In this document: positions 10,716 to 21,250 of the stretch, in pieces
Layout of the letters: each line of letters begins with the position of its first letter
How positions within the stretch are numbered: the first letter of the stretch is position 1
From: Pisolithus tinctorius
Taxonomy: Eukaryota > Basidiomycota > Agaricomycetes > Boletales > Pisolithaceae
Assembly (NCBI GenBank): GCA_024663395.1
Contig: JANFAH010000001.1
Location: 5,270,001 to 5,334,000, forward strand
Direction of reading: 5' to 3'
DNA: 64,000 nt
Position numbers and translations under genes: made by a program
Notes under the pieces: model-generated
What the model saw: only the letters and a program-made list of their open reading frames with translations
What the model was told of the DNA's origin: nothing
Databases searched by the model: none

Positions 10716-13700
10716 TCAATTATCTGCAGTTTGCCCAAAGCGAGGTATGAGATGTGCGAACACCCAGACCTGACTGAGCGGGATGACATCGCCAAGACGT
10801 TGGCCATTCGCTCTCTTTGCGCGCCTAAGGATACGTAGGTGTGTCGCATCTTCAGCTGCTATGTCAAAATGTTGTACGTAGACCAAAAAACGGTCTGTCC
10901 ACGACCATCTTACCCCCCTCTTGCCAAAAGGGCGCATCAGGAGACGGAGCTGGCCAACAACATGACCTAAGATACTCTTGTGAGTGACACGGAAAAGTAG
11001 TGTGGACCATGAACCTTTCAGGCCACTCTCTGGCCATTTGAAATGGGGGTCCACGTTGATGATAGCTGCATCATAGCGGCCAAGGGTCCAGGTCTCGCAA
11101 GGTGGAGAACAGAAGAGAGTCTGGGCAGGGAGGATGTCCGTGATATCATGTATCGCTGTGTTCTGCAGCCGCATCTTGTACCAAACCTGCAGATCGGTAA
11201 AAGGCAGGGTTGAAGAGCTTGATCCCCGACGTTGCCCGCTTATAGTGTGCACAGAGCTTGGTCCATACACCTTCTCACGATTTAGAAAATCGACAAGGGC
11301 GGCTCAGAGGTCAAGTAGTCCAAACTTCTTGGCAGCACCATCAACACTAATGCGTCGCAAGGGTGGGTCGTAGGAAAGGTTGATCGCCGTACTGTCTGCG
11401 ATAAAACTATGCAAGGGGAAGGGAATGGAGTCTGGATCCTGGGTCCTGAGGCACGCAGAGATGGCGAAGTAATTGGTGACGGGCCGCATGGGACCTGGCA
11501 TCTTGGAAACTAGATTCGCCTCCTCGCAATCACTGATCTCACTGTTGCCATCATCAGAACTCCCATCCTCAACCTCTAAGGACTTTTCTTCCGCATGACC
11601 ATGGGAGTGAGTCTTCAATTCATATAATGATGTCGTGAGTTCAAACGTCCTACATTTTTCAGCGCGATCGAGGTACTGGCAAATTTGAGGATCGTAGTTA
11701 TTGTTATTGCTAGCTGATGCGGGTGTCTTGATCTCCGATACATGGGCGTGTTCAGTTACATCAGCAGTCCATTGGATGGTGACCCCAACACGCTTCACAC
11801 TTGGTACGATGCTCTGCATGAGTTCTAACTTGGGGATGTGCCAATTGTCAATGGGCTTGTTTCCCTTACCGCATCGTGCACCGTGATCGAGTATCGACTG
11901 CTTGTGCGCGTGAAACTCATCCAGTGCAGAAGATATTATACGAAGATCGTCGTCGTCAATGCGGTAAGCTTGGACTCGGTATCGGAAGTCCATGAGCGCA
12001 TGAATAGCAGTAATAATTTTGGGAGGGGCTGCTCCAGCGATAACACCGACGATGTAACGTTGGACATCACGGTGCACGCGTCCAGTCACCTGCTTCAGCT
12101 TAGCAACACCACCTTTAAAGTGACAGAACCCCACAGTAGGCTGTAAAACTGAGAAGCGAAAGTCGATTTCGGCTTCACCAACCACATTTATGCACCACTT
12201 CATGTCATGGTCCCAAAATTCCTTGTGCAGGTGGTGAAGGGGCTCCAGAGTTATAAAAGTGCTTGGACAAGAAAGCAGAATGTCCCTCCAAAATGGGTCA
12301 CTAACTCCGCTGAGGCGAAAGCGCTGTGCTTCGCGAAAGAAGACTTGGATGTTTGTAGGGTGGACCTTCGATTTCACCACTGCGAGCTGAGCCAAAGTGG
12401 TGGACGCGGTTCGTGGCTCATGTCGGAATGGGTCTCCGAACTGTTTGTACATCGCCATGGTGATCGGGGAAGTCTTTCCCCCAACAGCTGCGAGCATGGC
12501 AGCCTCGGGAGTGTCGGCGATATAACCCGCGATTGGCATGAAACAGTACCGCATGTGCCCCAGAGAATCCGGTAACATAATGCCGAGTTTGGCAGCTTGC
12601 TTGATGGGTTCAAGTACGATATCCAGGCATTCATGAATGAGCCTATCTTCGAGGAGGCCGTGCATACGCTTGTTCTTGTGCACAAACTTGGGGACGGGGA
12701 GGAGAGCGGCGAGCATAAATGAGTTGGATGACAATTTTAGGTGTGTGGACATCTTGATATTTGCTAGGCTGACGAGAAGTGGATGAGCAACTCTGCCACC
12801 ACATAAAGTAGTAATATTTGTCTTGTCTGAAGAAAGTATCGTGCCAAGAAGAGTCGCTCTGCTCAGAAGCTGTGACTGGGGTACATCAATTGAATAAAAG
12901 GATCTATAACTCGCAGTGGAAACATACCTGCATACACCAAGCATCATCAGCGGTCATCCACTCTGTATACACCCTACAAAGCTTCTCGGGTGTTTTGTAC
13001 ACACGCCTCGGAACGAAATCGAGCTGGTCAGAGAACAAAGGGTGGTTGAGGAGCCACGCAATGCATTCCAGGGGATCGCGCCAGTACAAGTGCACAGGGT
13101 GTTTGGTTGGCTGCAAAGGAGTAATCTCCATTGAGTGCCAGCGCAGCCCACCAGGGAGTAACTCAGCCAGCCCACGAAGTGCTCTGGCTGTACGAAAGGA
13201 AATATTTAGTAGCTGTATCTGGCGCATGTCAATAATGATCTTCGGAGAGAATAGGGACAGGCTTACGATTGACAATGACAAGAAAGAGTCTATAGCTCTC
13301 ATGCTCAGGCCTGAACGAAGTAACCACAATGCCAGCTCCCATTCATTGTGGGAGTTGAAGGGGTAGTACAGATTTGATGCCCGTAGGTTGCTGAACTGGT
13401 CGCCGTTAAATTTGTCCATAAACGTTGGGCCAAGTCCAAACGTTTTAGCTGCACCCTCGAAGTCGTCTGTGGTTGGCCCCCACGTGTCAAATGCCATATG
13501 AACAAAATCCGGGTAATCATGAGTTGCATAGTCATCGGGGTCAGTGCTCATTGGGACATCTTCTAAGTGTGTTGGGTGTTGAGAGTTACGAATGTTCAAG
13601 CTCAAAGGTTGGAGAGACTCGTGAAGGCGGACTAAGTTATTGACCCAGGTATTGCACCCAGAGGACGGCTGGCTCATGTGCATTGCGACAGCGCTGTGAC

Positions 13701-13740
13701 TCTGGAAGCCGCCTTTACCGCAACTTGGACAGCAGGGCAT
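10716..13740 (-). pseudogene. Plavaka (KDZ-superfamily) transposase
   Basis: The N-terminus has a C2H2-like finger (CPSCGKGGFQSHSAVAMH). Then come the family's conserved blocks: YYPFNSHNEWELALWLLRSGL, YWRDPLECI, TILSSDKTNI, HKNKRMHG, PEAAMLAAV, QFGDPFRHEPRTASTTLAQL, EPLHHLHKEFWDHDMKWC, FRFSVLQP and WTADVTEH. Introns at 13,219-13,266 and 12,876-12,927 fit the family alignment. A TGA at 11,304-11,306 interrupts the C-terminal part, which continues in frame to 10,716, so it looks inactive. DUF6532 and FunK1 genes follow on the same strand. I did not find terminal inverted repeats. Confidence 0.9.
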
Positions 13741-13877
13741 ACTCTAGATGGTCAGGCAGGCCAATTCCGTGTTACGTGATTATCACTTCAGTGCGAATCA
13801 GGACGTTGTTCGGATCGCTACGGAGTGTATTTCTCATATACTACCCAATCACATCCCATTCGCGAACATAGTCACTC

Positions 13878-14551
13878 ATGTCTGTTTATAACCTCAATCA
13901 CACACACCTTCATGCTGGGTCGACCATGCCCATGGTCGAGCGTCGCCTGGGCGGCAAAGGACTGCCCCATAAGCCTCGTGATGGTGGGTTCTCTTCCTGC
14001 AACAGCCCCTCTAGCAGTGCCGAGGTCAAAGCGGAGACAACTGGTGTCTTAGCTGAGATGTATGGAATATTGGAGTCATCCACTCACACAGTAAGTTCTT
14101 TTTTTCCTTCCTAATAACCGCTCATTGATAGGTTTTCAATCTGCAGCATGAATCAAAGAGTCAGCTGAATCACGAGGCACTTCTCCTTCTCGATGTAGCA
14201 TGCACACAACGCGAAGTCTTTCGTGCAGAACAAGCTCTGGCCGCATGCATTGCCCACGAATACAAATCGATGGCCAAGTTGTACAAGTACAAGGCGGGCA
14301 GCGGCGAGGCGAGAGTCCACGAAAAAGATATGGAGGTCGGCTCATTACGTGTAGCAATGAAAAAACGCGGACTGGGGGAGCCTACTTTTGATGTTAGTGT
14401 TCTGGCCGGTGAGCTGCAGCCATCTCTCGAGTCAGACGGTATGCTATGCTCGCTCTTTTCTTTTGGGCCACTATTTTACTTATGCCGGACCTTGATAGGC
14501 ACAGTTATTGAGCATGCCAGTAGTCGAATACTTGCCATTCGTCTAGACTAG
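13878..14551 (+). CDS. Small unknown protein, divergent from transposase
   Basis: Three exons (13,878-14,090; 14,147-14,438; 14,499-14,551) with GT-AG introns give 558 coding bases, 185 residues, in frame throughout. An internal ATG at 13,926 could also be the start. The middle is helical and charged (ALLLLDVACTQREVFRAEQ, then KSMAKLYKYKAGSGE). I do not recognise the family. Its start is 137 bases from the transposase start in opposite orientation, suggesting a shared promoter region and an accessory role in the Plavaka element. It shows no stop despite its decayed neighbours. Confidence 0.6.
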
Positions 14552-15340
14552 TACTATCCATTACTTTCCTGTACTTATCGAAAAATGCTGTATGTTATGT
14601 TTGTGTGTTGTTGCCTTCATGCATAGGAATGAAGTTAGATCTACCAAGTTCTCTACTACAGTGGGAATCTAGGTTGCTGTATTAGCTAGGTGTGTCTGTT
14701 CCCTTGTATGCTAGGTAGCTATTGGTCTTTGGATTGCTGGTATCACTGGTGTGGCTTACTCAGGTGCTATGAGTTGCTTGGATGCTGGCCACTACTTTGG
14801 GCAAGTCTGGTGTAGTCTACTCTGGCACTATGAGTTGCTAGGATGCTTGACATTGCTTTGGACTAATATGGAATTGTGCAAATACTATGGGCAGCTATGA
14901 GTTACTAACACATTTTTGTGTTTTGCTGATGGAGATAATCTCCAGGCAAGTGAACAAGTGAGTAATAAATCGAGTGCAGAGCGAGTCAATGACAGCTCTT
15001 CGAGGCACAGTCTTGGCACAAACAGTAATGTGGTGTGACACAGTGCCGTGGCTGGTACAGCAGACAATTGCCCCTTATGAGGCAGTTCGAAGTCACATAT
15101 GTACCTAAAAAAAAACTCTCACTCAGTTGTGTATTTACTATCCTTAAATGCATATATGCTCTCGACTACTGCTCATCCTTAAGACAATTTAGCACCAAGA
15201 AAAAAAAAACAATGGAACTCGAAACTATAAGTCAGGGTGAGTAGAATCACCTGAAGGCCGGCACAACTCGGTTGAGCGACGTCGTGCAAAGTAAAACTCA
15301 TATTAAAAAAAACTATATATCAATACGCTCACCAGGACTT
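14552..15340. other. Spacer with 61-66-base tandem repeats
   Basis: No gene seen. The motif (g)ctatgagttgctnggatgct recurs at 14,766 and 14,827, with a weaker copy at 14,893 (spacing 61 and 66). A-runs and A/T-rich sequence follow to 15,340. The repeats may be subterminal repeats of the Plavaka element, whose edge should lie near here. Confidence 0.45.
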
Positions 15341-15699
15341 TCACTTTGTCCATCCATCCCATTCCCTGTCTGGTATTTCGTCTGGTGGCCGAAGCCCTTG
15401 CTCTAAGTGTCGCTGAGCAACTTTGAGTTGCCCGTCTTCATTCACTACTTTTTCACTGCTAGAAACCAAGTACCTCAACGTAGCATATGTTCGAGCTCTA
15501 ATAAAACCTGTCACCTTTAGTTCATAGATCCTTGAGCCTCCTTTGGAGATAGGTCTTCGACCCCAATGGGTGTATGCACTGACTTCGTTCGATCTTGATC
15601 TCGAGAAGCTTTCACAGTTGAGGTTTGTCCTTGCAACTTGGCAGTCACCCTTGACCACAGCCAACCATTCACGTTCACACTCGTCGAATACCCTATCAC

Positions 15700-18600
15700 T
15701 AATCATTCGTAAGTAACTTGTCATGAAAGTAAAAGGAGACAAGGAGCACTTGGGCTCTGGGTGTGAATTCCCGTTGCTTCGAACACGTCGAGTGCTACTT
15801 TGTTTTTCTGGGAGTTGACCCACTTTGAGGTGACTTAAAACTTCGCCTGTACTTCGTAGTCTTTCGTGCAATCTAGAATAACCCAGCCATAAGTAAAACA
15901 CTTGGAGGCAAAAATAAAACTTTGGGCCATTGAGCCCTCTCAGTGTGTCTCTGAGATCTCTTGCATGTCTTGCACGGTCTTGTGTCACTGCAGCTAGCCA
16001 CTGTAGGCCAACTCGAAGCCTTCGTACCTGTAAACACAACTGTCCTCGGCTGAAGTCATTGCATATCATTTTAGATCTGTGTGTACTCTGCTTGAAGCTG
16101 GTAGTGGACTCTCGTATAGCGATCACCATTTGTCATAGGTACCTGTTTCCCCTAGAATAATGCAGACGTAAGTAAAGCACTTTGAAATCAAAACAAAAGC
16201 TCGAGCTGTTGAGCTCAGAGTCTGTGCCCATCATGCTTTGCCTCCATTGAACAACACTTCCTATTTTGCGCAGCTGTTGATCCTCATCCAGTCCTGTCAT
16301 CATTGCTAACATCCACCATGCTGCCTCCCGGCCTTCATCATCAAACATCTCTTTCCCTTTGATACTGCGCTGTAACGTTAGCATTCTTTCTCTTGTGTAC
16401 TGTACCCGTTCCCCCCATTCATAGTAGTATTGCTGCGCCACACCACGTCGCTCCACACCGACAGTCTGCTGTCCCTTCTCGTATGCAACTTCCCATCCTC
16501 GAACCCTAGCCACTTGGACAGCATTCGCACTCCCTCGTAGACACCGGATTTCCCTATAGTAACGTCGCTGTAAGTGAAACGACACAGAATGAAAGAGAAA
16601 TAACGAGCTGTTGAGCTCAGCACATGAATCTCCTTCGTCTCTCCTCCTTTGAACGACTTCTATTGCTTCAAATGACCATTGATCGCCAGTGAGCCACATC
16701 ACTGTCCCTTGTACTCTTGTTGCCTCTCCCAGTTGCTCACATGTTCTTTGTACCCCTAAACCCAACAGCACATGTCCACACTCGCCATGTACTCCTGTAA
16801 AGTCCCAGCAATGAACCTGTTCTCCATCCACAACAAAGAGCACCTGCCCTTCGACTCGAGAACGGATGGTGAGGCACTCGAGTTCACGTGAGTCAAATGG
16901 GGTGTTGAACACTGATAGGATGGATTCAGTGTTGGGTGCAGATGTGACATAGGGACTGAGTGGCTGCGCAGAGCTGCATAACCCACAGTGATATTCGGTT
17001 GTGGCACATATGGGAGGGAGAGCACAGTGTAGAGATTCATAGAGCTTTGATGTCATGCCCCCAGGGTCCAGTCTAGGTTCGCCCGATGTGGTAGAACGGT
17101 AAGGCAGTAGATTGTATGCTTCGAACGGCTTCTCTGGAAAGGGCACTCGCTCGTTGACACTTACAACATTGGTGCCGATAAATACAATGCCTGTGGAACT
17201 CGTGTAGACGAGCCTATGGACGCCAGCTGCGATAGCTGCATCGATGATGGTTCGGGTGACTTCGACATTAGCTCTGGCGTAGACAGAGGGCTCTTTCACA
17301 CCTCACTGTAGTAAGGTAGTCTGTATGACATATGTAACGCCCAATCTCCTCAATATATCCAACATGTCCTGTTCTTCAGTGACCCTTGCCCTACAAAATG
17401 AGACACCAGTATGTCTCTGCACAATATCCAACATGGAGACAGTGTCTCTCTTTGCTAACTGTTCGACGGTGTATTGACCTAAAACTTTGCTTCGACTGAC
17501 AGTAAGATAGGCATCTTCCACCTGAAGGGACTCGGTTGTAGGTCGTCTTGATCCAGATCTTTGTACTGTAGGTGCATCGTCGCTCGAAGATTCGTCAATA
17601 CTCGGTAAAAGCCTGTATTCCCTGAAATAACGAGGTCGTAAGTAAAACACTTTAAAGAAAAACATAAATCTTGGGTCTTCGAGCCCACTCAGCATGGTCT
17701 CGACACGCCTCGCATGTCGTGCATTTTGTTCCAACTGCAAACCTTGCCGTCGTGTTGCTATTCGTATTAAGGCTTGCACACTGGTCCATAGAGTCGCTTC
17801 GAACATCCCTGTGGCACTTCGGGCCCATCGTACTTGTCGCTCCGTAAGTCGATGCGCTCGTTCTTCCAAACCATCATCTATTCTAGAATGATGTATCTGT
17901 GAGTAAAAAGCCACAAAGCAAAAATAAAGACCCGAGCCATAGGGCTCTAAGGGCATAGATGCATGGTGAGTAGGCCACGGCTCGAGCTCGGGTGCTCTTC
18001 GCTCGATAACAGCGATGACAGTTCGTACTGTACCCACTGGGACGTCACTCGCACTTGGTCGCATGTAGCCATTTTCACTAGGGTAGCATAATTGTAAGTA
18101 AAACAGTCTAGAACTGAAATGGAACCTTAGGCTGTTTAGCTCAGTATCCATGCTCGCCAGACCTCGTATCCTTGACAATTGCTGTTGTAGATTGAACCAT
18201 AGTCTTCATGCTAGTCTTGCCGTACACCCGTACGATCTTCAATCGTAGACTTCCATAGGCCCTTCTATTGCAATCGTAGTTTGTCGTAGGTATCTGTCTT
18301 CGCTAGAATAATGGAGGGGTGAGTAGCACATTCTAGAATCAAAACAGAACCCTGAGTGTTCAAGCTCGGTGGTCTCCATCACGCTCTGTTCCCTTTGGAC
18401 GGCTGTCCCTGCCTCACACAGCCTTCGACCCTCACTAAGCACCATCGCTGTTGCCGCACTTAACCTTGTCGTCACCATCACCATCTTTGTAGCTGTTGCT
18501 GTTGCTAGACTGTTCACGATTCCATCAGGCGTAGCTTCCGTACTGTACAAAAAGAAAAACACCACCTTTGAGCCTTCAACTTGCCCTATCCACTTGCCCC

Positions 18601-21250
18601 ATTCATAGTAGCTTCGTCGGATCACTTCGCATAGCTGCTCCTTGATGGTTCACTGTCTTTCCTCGTAGACTGTCGTAGTTCCTCGTATCGCTGCTGCTTG
18701 GATGTCGCTCATATGTCGTCGTGTACAGCTGTTTTCCCTAGAATAAAGTAATTGTAAGTAAAACGTTCTAGAATCGAAACAAAACCCTGGGCCGTAATGC
18801 TCAATACCCACGCTCATCGCGCCCCACTTCCATCAAATGGCTGTTCTAGCCTCACGCGTCTGTCAGTCTGTGTAAAACACTGTCGTCGCCGTCATTCTTG
18901 GTATTGTGGTCATCTGGGCATCATTCGGCCTTCGTCGTATATAGCCATTCTCCCTAGAATAACATAGATGTAAGTAAAGTGTTTTAAAGTCGAAACGAAC
19001 CTCTGAGCTGTCAAGCTCAGTACCCGTGCTCCTCGCACTTCGTCTGTATATAATGGTAGTTCTAGCCTCACATGGCCATCACTCTGCATCCAGCACTGTC
19101 ATCGTCGTCTCTTGTAGTGCGATTGCTGGGACATCGGTCGGTGTCCGTCGCATGTAGCCACTTGGGCCGTCGAGCCCAGTATCCACGCTCACTGGCTCTT
19201 GTATCCTGGATGATTGCTGTTGTAGTTTGAACTGTATTCGTCGCACTTGTCCTTCTGTAACTTGCTGTGTCTTGTCTTTTAAATAAAAACTGGAGCCATT
19301 GCACTTCGAGTGCACGAACGTGTCTCCACAGATGGACAGCTCCATTGACTTCACCTTGTAATGGGGGTAGCTTCAGTGAAAACGGTAGTAACTTGTAGAA
19401 TTGACATGCTTCCTGAGTGTTGTGAGTGGTCGCTGTACTTGTTGCTCTGTAAGTTGATGTGTTCTTTCTTCCGAACCATCATCTACTCTAGAATAACCTA
19501 TCTGTGAGTAAAAAGTCACGCGACTAAATCAGAAACTTGGGCCATTGCACTCGGTGCCCATGTCTGTCGGATTTTGCATCTTCGATGATCGCTGGTGCAG
19601 TAGATCGAATGGTAGTCTTCGCAGTCATTTTGCCATACTTTGTTTGTGGTTTGTGGTAGCTTCATTGTTACCTTGTAAAAAGTCATACTCCCTGAAATGG
19701 CGTAGGTGCAAGCAAAATGGCTTAAAGGCAAAACTAAGACTTGGGCCTTGGAGCCCACTCGGTGTGGTTTCGACACTGTCCGCATGTCGCACGTCTTGCT
19801 CCGAATCTGAATTCCACTGTCGCGCTGCCATTTGTAGCAGTTCTTGTGTACAAGTCCACAGAGTCACTCCGAACATTCTTCTTGTGACTCCTCTTGGTTT
19901 CGCTCGTTGCTCCGTAAGTTGCTGCGTCCTCTCTCCTGATTCATTGTCTATTCTAGAAAAATGTACCTGTAAGTAAAAAGTTATGAAACAAAAACAAAAA
20001 CTTGAGTCGTCGGGCTCCATTTCCACGTTTGTCAGATGTTGTATCCCTGACGATTGCCATTGACGTTCGAGCATAGATTCTTGAGTCTTGATTGCAGGGA
20101 TGCTGGTTGCACTTCGTCGCATCTGTCTGCCGTCCCTAGAGTAAGATAGATGTAAGTAATACGTTCTAGAATCAAAATGAAACCCTGGACTGTCGAGCCC
20201 AGTACCCACGCTCGTTGCGCCTCATTCCCAGTGAACGGCTGTTCCAGCCTTGCACGGCCACTGATCTGCTTCGAGCCTCGTTGTCATCGTTGTCGCTGTC
20301 GCTGTAGCCGCTGTCATTGTCATCGTTGTAACTGTTGCTGTTGCTAGATTTAAGCCTTCGGCTCATCCTGACCATTCGCCCCACTCATAGTAGTACTGCT
20401 GTATCGTGTCGCATAGCTTCTCCTTGACGGTCCACTGTCTTTCCTTGTAGATCATCGTAGTTCCTTGTATTGTGGCTGCTTGGATGTCACTCGTATGTCG
20501 TCATGTACAGCCGTTTTCCCTAGAATAGCATAGATGTAAGTAACGCGTTCCAGAATCCAAACAAACCCTTGGGCCACTGAGCCCAACATCTGTGCTCATC
20601 ATGCCTCGTCTCCACAGAGCGGTTGTTCTAGCCTTGCATGGCCATCGATCTGTGCCGAGCGTCGTCCTTGTCCTTTGTACCACGGTCACCGTTCGCTGTA
20701 GATAGCTACCTTCTCTAGAATAGCATAGATGTAAGTAAAGCATCTTGAAATCAAAACGAACCTCTGAGCCATCAGACTCAGTACTCGTGCTCATTGCGCC
20801 CTGTTTCCATCAAATGGCACAGTCGAGCTCGACTGGCCATTGACCTGCGCTAGGTCTAGTCGTCGTCTGCATTGCTGTCGCTATCGCTCGTTCGTAGTCC
20901 GTCGTTGACCCTCGAACTGCGATCGTGGGGACCTCTGTCACGCTTCGTTGCATATGTCTGTTTGCCCTAGAGTAGGATAGTCGTAAGTAAAACGTCTCGA
21001 AATCAAAACGAACCCATGAGCTGTTGAGCTCAATGCCTGCACTCCTCGTGCCTTGTCTCCATAGAATGGTGCATCTGATCTTGACTGGCCGTCGATCTGC
21101 ACTCAGTGTAATTGTTGTCGTCTTCGTCGTTCCTTGTATCGCGATTGTTTTCTGTCATAGATATCTGGCTTCCCTAGAGTAGGGCAGATGTAAGTAAAAC
21201 GTTCCAAAATCAAAACCGACCTTTGAGCTTTCGAGCTCAGTAACTGCACT
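15700..21250 (-). repeat. FYL tandem array, about 19 degenerate units
   Basis: Each unit encodes, on the minus strand, a consensus like ELnSxxFxFDxxxFYLxLxYSRExxYLR. On the plus strand the anchor taagtaaaac (or a variant) starts at 15,710, 15,890, 16,169, 16,571, 17,639, 17,900, 18,095, 18,320, 18,755, 18,971, 19,280, 19,505, 19,709, 19,970, 20,153, 20,537, 20,732, 20,984 and 21,191. Every interval is a multiple of three, from 180 to 1,068 bases. Units also share GAGCTC and TTCTAGAA words. I do not recognise the unit as a known domain. Confidence 0.85.
17121..17299 (-). pseudogene. ERG26-like sterol dehydrogenase fragment
   Basis: About 60 residues match the NAD-dependent 3-beta-hydroxysteroid/C-3 sterol dehydrogenase family: NVEVTRTIIDAAIAAGVHRL, YTSSTGIVF and NERVPFPEKPFEAYN. 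The Ser of the YTSS block is the family's catalytic serine region. It lies inside the longest interval of the FYL array (16,571-17,639), in the same frame as gag and the array, so it looks like a captured host exon. The Rossmann glycine motif and the YxxxK motif are absent, so it cannot be an enzyme alone. Confidence 0.75.

Noticed and set aside
17040..17130. tRNA-like words near the ERG26 fragment (tggtagaacgg and cttcgaac)
   Set aside because: Acceptor and T stems do not pair convincingly, so I do not call a tRNA or SINE.
15700..21250. Repeated GTAAGT words on the plus strand as a series of 5' splice sites
   Set aside because: They are the complement of the conserved FYL codons (TTT TAC TTA) of the minus frame, and no matching exons or branch/acceptor sites recur on the plus strand.
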